DNA from: Leptodactylus fallax
Taxonomy: Eukaryota > Chordata > Amphibia > Anura > Leptodactylidae
Reading direction: 5' to 3'
DNA length: 64,000 nucleotides
Assembly (NCBI GenBank): GCA_947044405.1
Contig: CAMRHE010000459.1
Coordinates: 620,001-684,000 of the forward strand
Shown piece after piece: positions 35,283 to 48,700 of this stretch. The notes beneath the pieces were generated by a model. That model was not told where the DNA came from and searched no databases. It worked only from the letters and a program-made list of their open reading frames with translations. Position 1 is the stretch's first letter. Every line of letters begins with the position of its first letter. Both the position numbers and the translations under genes were made by a program.

Positions 35283-36002
35283 AAGGTGGAAGTTCAAGCA
35301 AGTCCATACAGGAATACTAAACAGAAGGCCATATGTATCCATACAGGAGCAGAGATAAGTACATGGTGGAGGCCCAAAGTCCAATCATTCATAGTGGAAG
35401 GACGTATGTGTCCACACACAGAGATACATGACAGAAAGATAAATGCAATAAAATAAATAACCTTTATTAAATCATTATAAGGTTACAATTAATGAGCAAT
35501 TATTCTCCCATATGTAGAAAAATCCAATGAGCTAGAGACGAGCAGATATTTCTATACTTATTACAGTAGTCCAGTGGATACAGATTATTTCATTAGGTGT
35601 CAGGACCATTTGCTTCTTTTCCTTAGCGAGAGACAAATGTGTCCACAGAATTACAGACACGACTCGGCCTCAGACAGAAATATAGCTCAGCCTTACGGAA
35701 GGGTAGCATGTATCCAAACAACAGATCGTGATACAGACAACTGAACATAGCAAAGCCAGGCTGTGGCTGGAGAAGCCGAATTATATACACACAAGTGACA
35801 GGGAATGGCAGGAGGAAGCTCAGGAGGTGAGAACACTAATCCTTAAAGAGACAGGAGCACTTTCAGAAGTAAACCGATGGTTAGGTGTGCTGGGAAAGGT
35901 AGTACACCAGTAAGTGCAGAGCAGTACACATCAGCTAAGAGGAATTATCACAATGGCCAAAGCAATATAGGAATATAATAGTATTACAGAATATTCACTT
36001 AC
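35283..36002 (-). other. INCA1 first intron, unassigned part
   Basis: Decayed array edge, then ordinary AT-rich sequence. No coding or mobile-element motif recognised; the open frame at 35728-35913 looks random. Confidence 0.45.
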
Positions 36003-36046
36003 GTCATATAAGGGCAGTAGTTTTGGCTGGTGGGCTCATTGTTCAT
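36003..36046 (-). CDS. INCA1: INCA1 exon 1 (start codon exon)
   Basis: ATG at 36046-36044 opens 14 codons, MNNEPTSQNYCPYM, plus two bases, ending at a strong donor GTAAGT. The two bases join the single base at the start of the next exon in frame. Mammalian INCA1 also begins with about 15 residues before the CSR-VSRSP block, so position and length fit although residues are poorly conserved. The transcript exon probably starts at 36076, after acceptor TGTTCTTTCTCCAG, leaving 30 bases of 5' UTR before this ATG. Confidence 0.65.
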
Positions 36047-36201
36047 TTTCACAATTCAGCGTTTCCTAAACTCCTTCTGGAGAAAGAACATTGAGATCAT
36101 TTTCTGCCTGTGACAACCCCAATACATCTATATTTAGGGGCTGGTTGTCACTATACTATACTTCAAGTTAAGGGGTAAGGACAAGGATGAAGGTAACTTA
36201 C

Positions 36202-36300
36202 TGATCAGAGCGGCTCTGACCACTGGGACCTCTTACGAGAACGGGACCAAATGGCACATGCTATCAGCAGGAGGGAGCGGTACCCCTGTGTATTAGCCGC
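36202..36300 (-). other. INCA1: Possible INCA1 non-coding first exon
   Basis: A donor-like GATCA|GTAAGT at 36202/36201 faces the acceptor at 36077, implying a 125-bp intron. The start is not defined. The adjoining sequence (GGTCCCAGTGGTCAGAGC) resembles a short dispersed repeat, so the splice signal may be chance. Confidence 0.25.
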
Positions 36301-36574
36301 GGTATAATACAACACCAGCATTTATCAGTCCTCATCTACAGGCTGCACACATGGTCCACACAGAAATTTTGACATGAGGGCACACATTTTTGGTTTCACA
36401 ATGTATGAATTTCTCATACAGATTTTTACTGCACATTTCACATCTGTTAGAGCAGAGGGGCAAAATCTGCACCAATGATATGTCCATATAGACATGGGTG
36501 TCCAAACAGACTTTAATGCAAAATTGCATGAAGACACCCAGCACTGTAAAGAGCCACATCAATGTCCACATATA
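36301..36574. other. Sequence upstream of INCA1
   Basis: No clear promoter elements, CpG clustering or coding sequence recognised. The Tc1-type element begins at its right edge. Confidence 0.4.
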
Positions 36575-36576
36575 TA

Positions 36577-36726
36577 CACTCACTGACAAAACAACCAACG
36601 CACCAAGGATTCATTGTCAGAATGGTCTGAAGATTCTCGGTGTGATGTAATGATAATCTATGGAAGTGATGACAATATTACATAGGAGAAGCTTATTGGG
36701 AAAACTAGACAATTGGTCACAGACTC
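36577..36726 (-). mobile_element. Tc1/mariner element, 3' end
   Basis: After a TA (36575-36576) the terminal sequence CACTCACTGACAAAACAACC begins, as expected for a Tc1-type inverted repeat. Leftward on the minus strand the last array unit leads into SCIQTRGANSPRV, the expected C-terminus of a Tc1 transposase (many end CI-ARG-H-Y). So the array's left boundary is the true end of the transposase gene. Confidence 0.7.
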
Positions 36727-39700
36727 TAGGACTGTTGGCGCCTCTAGTCTGGATACAAGATGAGATACGGCAGGACATGGAGGTATACAGGTTCTGTATG
36801 GTATCCTGCAGTACATTTACCACAGATGTTACAGCCGGGCCTGTAGTCTGGGTACAAGATGAGATACAGCAGGACATGGAGGTATACAGGTTCTGTATGG
36901 TATCCTGCAGTACATTTACCACAGATGTTACAGCTGGGCCTGTAGTCTGGATACAAGATGAGATACGGCAGGACATGGAGGTATACAGGTTCTGTATGGT
37001 ATCCTGCAGTACATTTACCACAGGTGTTACAGCCGGGCCTGCAGTCTGGATACAAGATGAGATACGGCAGGACATGGAGGTATACAGGTTCTGTATGGTA
37101 TCCTGCAGTACATTTACCACAGATGTTACAGCCGGGCCTGTAGTCTGGATACAAGATGAGATATGGCAGGACATGGAGGTATACAGGTTCTGTATGGTAT
37201 CCTGCAGTACATTTACCACAGATGTTACAGCCGGGCCTGTAGTCTGGATACAAGATGAGATACGGCAGGACATGGAGGTATACAGGTTCTGTATGGTATC
37301 CTGCAGTACATTTACCACAGATGTTACAGCCGGGCCTGTAGTCTGGATACAAGATGAGATACGGCAGGACATGGAGGTATACAGGATCTGTATGGTATCC
37401 TGCAGTACATTTACCACAGATGTTACAGCTGGGCCTGTAGTCTGGATACAAGATGAGATACGGCAGGACATGGAGGTATACAGGCTCTGTATGGTATCCT
37501 GCAGTACATTTACCACAGATGTTACAGCCGGACCTGTAGTCTGGATACATGATGAGATACGGCAGGACATGGAGGTATACAGGTTCTGTATGGTATCCTG
37601 CAGTACATTTACCACAGATGTTACAGCTGGGCCTGTACCTGGATACAAGATGAGATACAGCAGGACATGGAGGTATACAGGTTCTGTATGGTATCCTGCA
37701 ATACATTTACCACAGATGTTACAGCTGGACCTGTAGTCTGGATACAAGATGAGATACGGCAGGACATGGAGGTATACAGGTTCTGTATGGTATCCTGCAG
37801 TACATTTACCACAGATGTTACAGCTGGGCCTGTAGTCTGGATACAAGATGAGATAAGGCAGGACATGGAGGTATACAGGTTCTGTATGGTGTCCTGCAGT
37901 ACATTTACCACAGATGTTACAGCTGGGCCTGTAGTCTGGATACAAGATGAGATACGGAAGGACATGGAGGTATACAGGTTCTGTATGGTATCCTGCAGTA
38001 CATTTACCACAGATGTTACAGCTGGACCTGTAGCCTGGATACAAGATGAGATACGGCAGGACATGGAGGTATACAGATTCTGTATGGTATCCTGCAGTAC
38101 ATTTACCACAGATGTTACAGCCGGACCTGTAGTCTGGATACAAGATGAGATACGGCAGGACATGGAGGTATACAGGTTCTGTATGGTATCCTGCAGTACA
38201 TTTACCACAGATGTTACAGCCGGGCCTGTAGTCTAGATACAAGATGAGATACGGCAGGACACGGAGGTATACAGGTTCTGTATGGTATCCTGCAGTACAT
38301 TTACCACAGATGTTACAGCTGGACCTGTAGTCTGGATACAAGATGAGATACGGCAGGACATGGAGGTATACAGGTTCTGTATGGTATCCTGCAGTACATT
38401 TACCACAGATGTTACAGCCGGGCCTGTAGTCTGGATACAAGATGAGATACGGCAGGACATGGAGGTATACAGGTTCTGTATGGTATCCTGCAGTACATTT
38501 ACCACAGATGTTACAGCCGGGCCTGTAGTCTGGATACAAGATGAGATACGGCAGGACATGGAGGTATACAGGATCTGTATGGTATCCTGCAGTACATTTA
38601 CCACAGATGTTACAGCTGGGCCTGTAGTCTGGATACAAGATGAGATACGGCAGGACATGGAGGTATACAGGCTCTGTATGGTATCCTGCAGTACATTTAC
38701 CACAGATGTTACAGCCGGACCTGTAGTCTGGATACATGATGAGATACGGCAGGACATGGAGGTATACAGGTTCTGTATGGTATCCTGCAGTACATTTACC
38801 ACAGATGTTACAGCTGGGCCTGTATCCTGGATACAAGATGAGATACAGCAGGACATGGAGGTATACAGGTTCTGTATGGTATCCTGCAATACATTTACCA
38901 CAGATGTTACAGCTGGACCTGTAGTCTGGATACAAGATGAGATACGGCAGGACATGGAGGTATACAGGTTCTGTATGGTATCCTGCAGTACATTTACCAC
39001 AGATGTTACAGCCGGGCCTGTAGTCTGGATACAAGATGAGATACGGCAGGACATGGAGGTATACAGGTTCTGTATGGTATCCTGCAGTACATTTACCACA
39101 GATGTTACAGCTGGACCTGTAGTCTGGATACAAGATGAGATACGGCAGGACATGGAGGTATACAGGTTCTGTATGGTATCCTGCAGTACATTTACCACAG
39201 ATGTTACAGCCGGACCTGTAGTCTGGATACAAGATGAGATACGGCAGGACATGGAGGTATACAGGCTCTGTATGGTATCCTGCAGTACATTTACCACAGA
39301 TGTTACAGCAGATCTGTAGCCTGGATACAAGATGAGATACGGCAGGACATGGAGGTATACAGGTTCTGTATGGTATCCTGCAGTACATTTACCACAGATG
39401 TTACAGCTGGGCCTGTAGTCTGGATACAAGATGAGATACGGCAGGACATGGAGGTATACAGGTTCTGTATGGTGTCCTGCAGTACATTTACCACAGATGT
39501 TACAGCTGGGCCTGTAGTCTGGATACAAGATGAGATACGGAAGGACATGGAGGTATACAGGTTCTGTATGGTATCCTGCAGTACATTTACCACAGATGTT
39601 ACAGCTGGACCTGTAGCCTGGATACAAGATGAGATACGGCAGGACATGGAGGTATACAGATTCTGTATGGTATCCTGCAGTACATTTACCACAGATGTTA

Positions 39701-42700
39701 CAGCCGGACCTGTAGTCTGGATACAAGATGAGATACGGCAGGACATGGAGGTATACAGGTTCTGTATGGTATCCTGCAGTACATTTACCACAGATGTTAC
39801 AGCCGGGCCTGTAGTCTAGATACAAGATGAGATACGGCAGGACACGGAGGTATACAGGTTCTGTATGGTATCCTGCAGTACATTTACCACACATGTTACA
39901 GCTGGGCGTGTAGTCTGGATACAAGATGAGATACGGCAGGACATGGAGGTATACAGGTTCTGTATGGTATCTGCAGTACATTTACCACAGATGTTACAGC
40001 TGGACCTGTAGTCTGGATACAAGATGAGATACGGCAGGACATGGAGGTATACAGGATCTGTATGGTATCCTGCAGTACATTTACCACAGATGTTACAGCT
40101 GGGCCTGTAGTCTGGATACATGATGAGATACGGCAGGACATGGAGGTATACAGGCTCTGTATGGTATCCAGCAGTACATTTACCACAGATGTTTGAGCTG
40201 GGCCTGTAGCCTGGATACAAGATGAGATACGGCAGGACATGGAGGTATACAGGTTCTGTATGGTATCCTGCAGTGCATTTACCACAGATGTTACAGCTGG
40301 GCCTGTAGTCTGGATACAAGATGAGATACGGCAGGACATGGAGGTATACAGGTTATGTATGGTATCCTGCAGTACATTTACCACAGATGTTACAGCCGGG
40401 CCTGTAGCCTGGATACAAGATGAGATACGGCAGGACATGGAGGTATACAGGTTCTGTATGGTATCCTGCAGTACATTTACCACAGATGTTACAGCTGGGC
40501 CTGTAGCCTGGATACAAGATGAGATATGGCAGGACATGGAGGTATACAGGTTCTGTATGGTATCCTGCAGTACATTTACCACAGATGTTACAGCTGGGCC
40601 TGTAGTCTGGATACAAGATGAGATACGGCAGGACATGGAGGTATACAGGATCTGTATGGTATCCTGCAGTACATTTACCACAGATGTTACAGCTGGGCCT
40701 GTAGTCTGGATACAAGATGAGATACGGCAGGACATGGAGGTATACAGGCTCTGTATGGTATCCTGCAGTACATTTACCACAGATGTTACAGCCGGGCCTG
40801 TAGTCTGGATACAAGATGAGATACGGCAGGACATGGAGGTATACAGGTTCTGTATGGTATCCTGCAGTACATTTACCACAGATGTTACAGCTGGGCCTGT
40901 AGTCTGGATACAAGATGAGATACGGCAGGACATGGAGGTATACAGGTTCTGTATGGTATCTGCAGTACATTTACCACAGATGTTACAGCTGGGCCTGTAG
41001 CCTGGATACAAGATGAGATACGGCAGGACATGGAGGTATACAGGTTCTGTATGGTATCCTGCAGTACATTTACCACAGATGTTACAGCTGGGCCTGTAGC
41101 CTGGATACAAGATGGGATACGGCAGGACATGGAGGTATACAGGTTCTGTATGGTATCCTGCAGTACATTTACCACAGATGTTACAGCTGGGCCTGTAGTC
41201 TGGATACAAGATGAGATACGGCAGGACATGGAGGTATACAGGTTCTGTATGGTATCCTGCAGTACATTTACCACAGATGTTACAGCTGGGCCTGTAGTCT
41301 GGATACAAGATGAGATACGGCAGGACATGGAGGTATACAGGTTCTGTATGGTATCTGCAGTACATTTACCACAGATGTTACAGCTGGACCTGTAGTCTGG
41401 ATACAAGATGAGATACGGCAGGACATGGAGGTATACAGGATCTGTATGGTATCCTGCAGTACATTTACCACAGATGTTACAGCTGGGCCTGTAGTCTGGA
41501 TACATGATGAGATACGGCAGAAAATGGAGGTATACAGGCTCTGTATGGTATCCAGCAGTACATTTACCACAGATGTTTGAGCTGGGCCTGTAGCTTGGAT
41601 ACAAGATGAGATACGGCAGGACATGGAGGTATACAGGTTCTGTATGGTATCCTGCAGTGCATTTACCACAGATGTTACAGCTGGGCCTGTAGTCTGGATA
41701 CAAGATGAGATACGGCAGGACATGGAGGTATACAGGATCTGTATGGTATCCTGCAGTACATTTACCACAGATGTTACAGCTGGGCCTGTAGTCTGGATAC
41801 AAGATGAGATACGGCAGGACATGGAGGTATACAGGCTCTGTATGGTATCCTGCAGTACATTTACCACAGATGTTACAGCTGGGCCTGTAGTCTGGATACA
41901 AGATGAGATATGGCAGGACATGGAGGTATACAGGCTCTGTATGGTATCCTGCAGTACATTTACCACAGATGTTACAGCCGGGCCTGTAGTCTGGATACAA
42001 GATGAGATACGGCAGGACATGGAGGTATACAGGTTCTGTATGGTATCCTGCAGTACATTTACCACAGATGTTACAGCTGTGTCTGGATACAAGATGAGAT
42101 ACGGCAGGACATGGAGGTATACAGGTTCTGTATGGTATCCTGCAGTACATTTACCACAGATGTTAGAGCTGGGCCTGTAGTCTGGATACAAGATGAGATA
42201 CGGCAGGACATGGAGGTATACAGGATCTGTATGGTATCCTGCAGTACATTTATCAAAGATGTTACAGCCGGGCCTGTAGTCTGGATACAAGATGAGATAC
42301 GGCAGGACATGGAGGTATACAGGCTCTGTATGGTATCCTGCAGTACATTTACCACAGATGTTACAGCCGGGCCTGTAGTCTGGATACAAGATGAGATACG
42401 GCAGGACATGGAGGTATACAGGTTCTGTATGGTATCCTGCAGTACATTTACCACAGATGTTACAGCTGGGCCTGTAGTCTGGATACAAGATGAGATACGG
42501 CAGGACATGGAGGTATGCAGGTTCTGTATGGTATCCTGCAGTACATTTACCACAGATGTTACAGCTGGGCCTGTAGCCTGGATACAAGATGAGATACGGC
42601 AGGACATGGAGGTATACAGGTTCTGTATGGTATCCTGCAGTACATTTACCACAGATGTTACAGCTGGGCCTGTAGCCTGGATACAAGATGAGATACGGCA

Positions 42701-45700
42701 GGACATGGAGGTATACAGGTTCTGTATGGTATCCTGCAGTACATTTACCACAGATGTTACAGCTGGGCCTGTAGTCTGGATACAAGATGAGATACGGCAG
42801 GACATGGAGGTATACAGGTTCTGTATGGTATCCTGCAGTACATTTACCACAGATGTTACAGCTGGGCCTGTAGTCTGGATACAAGATGAGATACGGCAGG
42901 ACATGGAGGTATACAGGTTCTGTATGGTATCCTGCAGTACATTTACCACAGATGTTACAGCTGGACCTGTAGTCTGGATACAAGATGAGATACGGCAGGA
43001 CATGGAGGTATACAGGATCTGTATGGTATCCTGCAGTACATTTACCACAGATGTTACAGCTGGGCCTGTAGTCTGGATACAAGATGAGATACGGCAGGAC
43101 ATGGAGGTATACAGGCTCTGTATGGTATCCTGCAGTACATTTACCACAGATGTTACAGCTGGGCCTGTAGCCTGGATACAAGATGAGATACGGCAGGACA
43201 TGGAGGTATACAGGTTCTGTATGGTATCCTGCAGTACATTTACCACAGATGTTACAGCTGGGCCTGTAGTCTGGATACAAGATGAGATACGGCAGGACAT
43301 GGAGGTATACAGGTTCTGTATGGTATCCTGCAGTACATTTACCACAGATGTTACAGCTGGGCCTGTAGTCTGGATACAAGATGAGATACGGCAGGACATG
43401 GAGGTATACAGGCTCTGTATGGTATCCTGCAGTACATTTACCACAGATGTTACAGCTGGGCCTGTAGTCTGGATACAAGATGAGATACGGCAGGACATGG
43501 AGGTATACAGGCTCTGTATGGTATCCTGCAGTACATTTACCACAGATGTTACAGCTGGGCCTGTAGTCTGGATACAAGATGAGATACGGCAGGACATGGA
43601 GGTATACAGGCTCTGTATGGTATCCTGCAGTACATTTACCACAGATGTTACAGCCGGGCCTGTAGTCTGGATACAAGATGAGATACGGCAGGACATGGAG
43701 GTATACAGGTTCTGTATGGTATCCTGCAGTACATTTACCACAGATGTTACAGCTGGGCCTGTAGTCTGGATACAAGATGAGATACGGCAGGACATGGAGG
43801 TATACAGGATCTGTATGGTATCCTGCAGTACATTTACCACAGATGTTACAGCTGGGCCTGTAGTCTGGATACAAGATGAGATACGGCAGGACATGGAGGT
43901 ATACAGGATCTGTATGGTATCCTGCAGTACATTTACCACAGATGTTACAGCTGGGCCTGTAGTCTGGATACAAGATGAGATACGGCAGGACATGGAGGTA
44001 TACAGGTTCTGTATGGTATCCTGCAGTACATTTACCACAGATGTTACAGCTGGGCCTGTAGTCTGGATACAAGATGAGATACGGCAGGACATGGAGGTAT
44101 ACAGGTTCTGTATGGTATCCTGCAGTACATTTACCACAGATGTTACAGCCGGGCCTGTAGCCTGGATACAAGATGAGATACGGCAGGACATGGAGGTATA
44201 CAGGTTCTGTATGGTATCCTGCAGTACATTTACCACAGATGTTACAGCTGGACCTGTAGTCTGGATAGAAGATGAGATACGGCAGGACATGGAGGTATAC
44301 AGGCTCTGTATGGTATCCTGCAGTACATTTACCACAGATGTTAGAGCTGGGCCTGTAGTCTGGATACAAGATGAGATACGGCAGGACATGGAGGTATACA
44401 GGATCTGTATGGTATCCTGCAGTACATTTACCACAGATGTTACAGCTGGGCCTGTAGTCTGGATACAAGATGAGATACGGCAGGACATGGAGGTATACAG
44501 GTTCTGTATGGTATCCTGCAGTACATTTACCACAGATGTTACAGCTGGGCCTGTAGTCTGGATACAAGATGAGATACGGCAGGACATGGAGGTATACAGG
44601 TTCTGTATGGTATCCTGCAGTACATTTACCACAGATGTTACAGCTGGACCTGTAGTCTGGATACAAGATGAGATACGGCAGGACATGGAGGTATACAGGT
44701 TCTGTATGGTATCCTGCAGTACATTTACCACAGATGTTACAGCTGGGCCTGTAGCCTGGATACAAGATGAGATACGGCAGGACATGGAGGTATACAGGTT
44801 CTGTATGGTATCCTGCAGTACATTTACCACAGATGTTACAGCTGGGCCTGTAGTCTGGATACAAGATGAGATACGGCAGGACATGGAGGTATACAGGTTC
44901 TGTATGGTATCCTGCAGTACATTTACCACAGATGTTACAGCTGGGCCTGTAGTCTGGATACAAGATGAGATACGGCAGGACATGGAGGTATACAGGTTCT
45001 GTATGGTATCCTGCAGTACATTTACCACAGATGTTACAGCTGGGCCTGTAGCCTGGATACAAGATAAGATACGGAAGGACATGGAGGTATACAGGCTCTG
45101 TATGGTATCCTGCAGTACATTTACCACAGATGTTACAGCTGGGCCTGTAGCCTGGATACAAGATGAGATATGGCAGGACATGGAGGTATACAGGCTCTGT
45201 ATGGTATCCTGCAGTACATTTACCACAGATGTTACAGCCGGGCCTGTAGTCTGGATACAAGATGAGATACGGCAGGACATGGAGGTATACAGGCTCTGTA
45301 TGGTATCCTGCAGTACATTTACCACAGGTGTTACAGCTGGGCCTGTAGTCTGGATACAAGATGAGATACGGCAGGACATGGAGGTATACAGGATCTGTAT
45401 GGTATCCTGCAGTACATTTACCACAGATGTTACAGCTGGGCCTGTAGTCTGGATACAAGATGAGATACAGCAGGACATGGAGGTATACAGGCTCTGTATG
45501 GTATCCTGCAGTACATTTACCACAGATGTTACAGCTGGACCTGTAGCCTGGATACGAGATGAGATAAGGCAGGACATGGAGGTATACAGGTTCTGTATGG
45601 TATCCTGCAGTACATTTACCACAGATGTTACAGCTGGGCCTGTAGTCTGGATACAAGATGAGATACGGCAGGACATGGAGGTATACAGGATCTGTATGGT

Positions 45701-48700
45701 ATCCTGCAGTACATTTACCACAGATGTTACAGCTGGGCCTGTAGTCTGGATACAAGATGAGATACGGCAGGACATGGAGGTATACAGGATCTGTATGGTA
45801 TCCTGCAGTACATTTACCACAGATGTTACAGCTGGGCCTGTAGCCTGGATACAAGATGAGATACGGCAGGACATGGAGGTATACAGGCTCTGTATGGTAT
45901 CCTGCAGTACATTTACCACAGATGTTACAGCTGGGCCTGTAGTCTGGATACAAGATGAGATACGGCAGGACATGGAGGTATACAGGATCTGTATGGTATC
46001 CTGCAGTACATTTACCACAGATGTTACAGCTGGGCCTGTAGCCTGGATACAAGATGAGATACGGCAGGACATGGAGGTATACAGGTTCTGTATGGTATCC
46101 TGCAGTACATTTACCACAGATGTTACAGCTGGGCCTGTAGTCTGGATACAAGATGAGATACGGCAGGACACGGAGGTATACAGGTTCTGTATGGTATCCT
46201 GCAGTACATTTACCACAGATGTTACAGCTGGGCCTGTAGCCTGGATACAAGATGAGATACGGCAGGACATGGAGGTATACAGGCTCTGTATGGTATCCTG
46301 CAGTACATTTACCACAGATGTTACAGCTGGGCCTGTAGTCTGGATACAAGATGAGATACGGCAGGACATGGAGGTATACAGGTTCTGTATGGTATCCTGC
46401 AGTACATTTACCACAGATGTTACCGCTGGGCCTGTAGTCTGGATACAAGATGAGATACGGCAGGACATGGAGGTATACAGGTTCTGTATGGTATCCTGCA
46501 GTACATTTACCACAGATGTTACAGCTGGACCTGTAGTCTGGATACAAGATGAGATACGGCAGGACATGGAGGTATACAGGTTCTGTATGGTATCCTGCAG
46601 TACATTTACCACAGATGTTACAGCTGGGCCTGTAGCCTGGATACAAGATGAGATACGGCAGGACATGGAGGTATACAGGATCTGTATGGTATCCTGCAGT
46701 ACATTTACCACAGATGTTACAGCTGGGCCTGTAGCCTGGATACAACATGGGATACGGCAGGACATGGAGGTATACAGGATCTGTATGGTATCCTGCAGTA
46801 CATTTACCACAGATGTTACAGCCGGGCCTGTAGCCTGGATACAAGATGAGATACGGCAGGACATGGAGGTATACAGGATCTGTATGGTATCCTGCAGTAC
46901 ATTTACCACAGATGTTACAGCTGGGCCTGTAGCCTGGATACAAGATGAGATACGGCAGGACATGGAGGTATACAAGTTCTGTATGGTATCCTGCAGTACA
47001 TTTACCACAGATGTTACAGCTGGGCCTGTAGTCTGGATACAAGATGAGATACGGCAGGACATGGAGGTATACAGGTTCTGTATGGTATCTGCAGTACATT
47101 TACCACAGATGTTACAGCTGGACCTGTAGTCTGGATACAAGATGAGATACGGCAGGACATGGAGGTATACAGGATCTGTATGGTATCCTGCAGTACATTT
47201 ACCACAGATGTTACAGCTGGGCCTGTAGTCTGGATACATGATGAGATACGGCAGGACATGGAGGTATACAGGCTCTGTATGGTATCCAGCAGTACATTTA
47301 CCACAGATGTTAGAGCTGGGCCTGTAGCCTGGATACAAGATGAGATACGGCAGGACATGGAGGTATACAGGTTCTGTATGGTATCCTGCAGTACATTTAC
47401 CACAGATGTTACAGCTGGGCCTGTAGTCTGGATACAAGATGAGATACGGCAGGACATGGAGGTATACAGGTTCTGTATGGTATCCTGCAGTACATTTACC
47501 ACAGATGTTACAGCTGGGCCTGTAGCCTGGATACAAGATGAGATACGGCAGGACATGGAGGTATACAGGTTCTGTATGGTATCCTGCAGTACATTTACCA
47601 CAGATGTTACAGCTGGGCCTGTAGCCTGGATACAAGATGGGATACGGCAGGACATGGAGGTATACAGGTTCTGTATGGTATCCTGCAGTACATTTACCAC
47701 AGATGTTACAGCTGGGCCTGTAGTCTGGATACAAGATGAGATACGGCAGGACATGGAGGTATACAGGTTCTGTATGGTATCCTGCAGTACATTTACCACA
47801 GATGTTACAGCTGGGCCTGTAGTCTGGATACAAGATGAGATACGGCAGGACATGGAGGTATACAGGATCTGTATGGTATCCTGCAGTACATTTACCACAG
47901 ATGTTACAGCTGGGCCTGTAGTCTGGATACATGATGAGATACGGCAGGACATGGAGGTATACAGGCTCTGTATGGTATCCAGCAGTACATTTACCACAGA
48001 TGTTTGAGCTGGGCCTGTAGCCTGGATACAAGATGAGATACGGCAGGACATGGAGGTATACAGGTTCTGTATGGTATCCTGCAGTACATTTACCACAGAT
48101 GTTACAGCTGGGCCTGTAGTCTGGATACAAGATGAGATACGGCAGGACATGGAGGTATACAGGTTCTGTATGGTATCCTGCAGTACATTTACCACAGATG
48201 TTACAGCTGGGCCTGTAGCCTGGATACAAGATGAGATACGGCAGGACATGGAGGTATACAGGTTCTGTATGGTATCCTGCAGTACATTTACCACAGATGT
48301 TACAGCTGGGCCTGTAGCCTGGATACAAGATGGGATACGGCAGGACATGGATGTATACAGGTTCTGTATGGTATCCTGCAGTACATTTACCACAGATGTT
48401 ACAGCTGGGCCTGTAGTCTGGATACAAGATGAGATACGGCAGGACATGGAGGTATACAGGTTCTGTATGGTATCCTGCAGTACATTTACCACAGATGTTA
48501 CAGCTGGGCCTGTAGTCTGGATACAAGATGAGATACGGCAGGACATGGAGGTATACAGGTTCTGTATGGTATCCTGCAGTACATTTACCACAGATGTTAC
48601 AGCTGGACCTGTAGTCTGGATACAAGATGAGATACGGCAGGACATGGAGGTATACAGGATCTGTATGGTATCCTGCAGTACATTTACCACAGATGTTACA

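Noticed and set aside
33000..35300. Cysteine- and leucine-rich open frames up to about 430 codons
   Set aside because: The 29-bp unit cycles through all three frames every 87 bases without a stop. The pattern lies inside an INCA1 intron and shows no independent gene features.
36325..36598. Minus-strand open frames of 70-88 codons with many cysteines, upstream of INCA1
   Set aside because: No family resemblance, overlapping frames on one strand, and direct adjacency to the transposon end.
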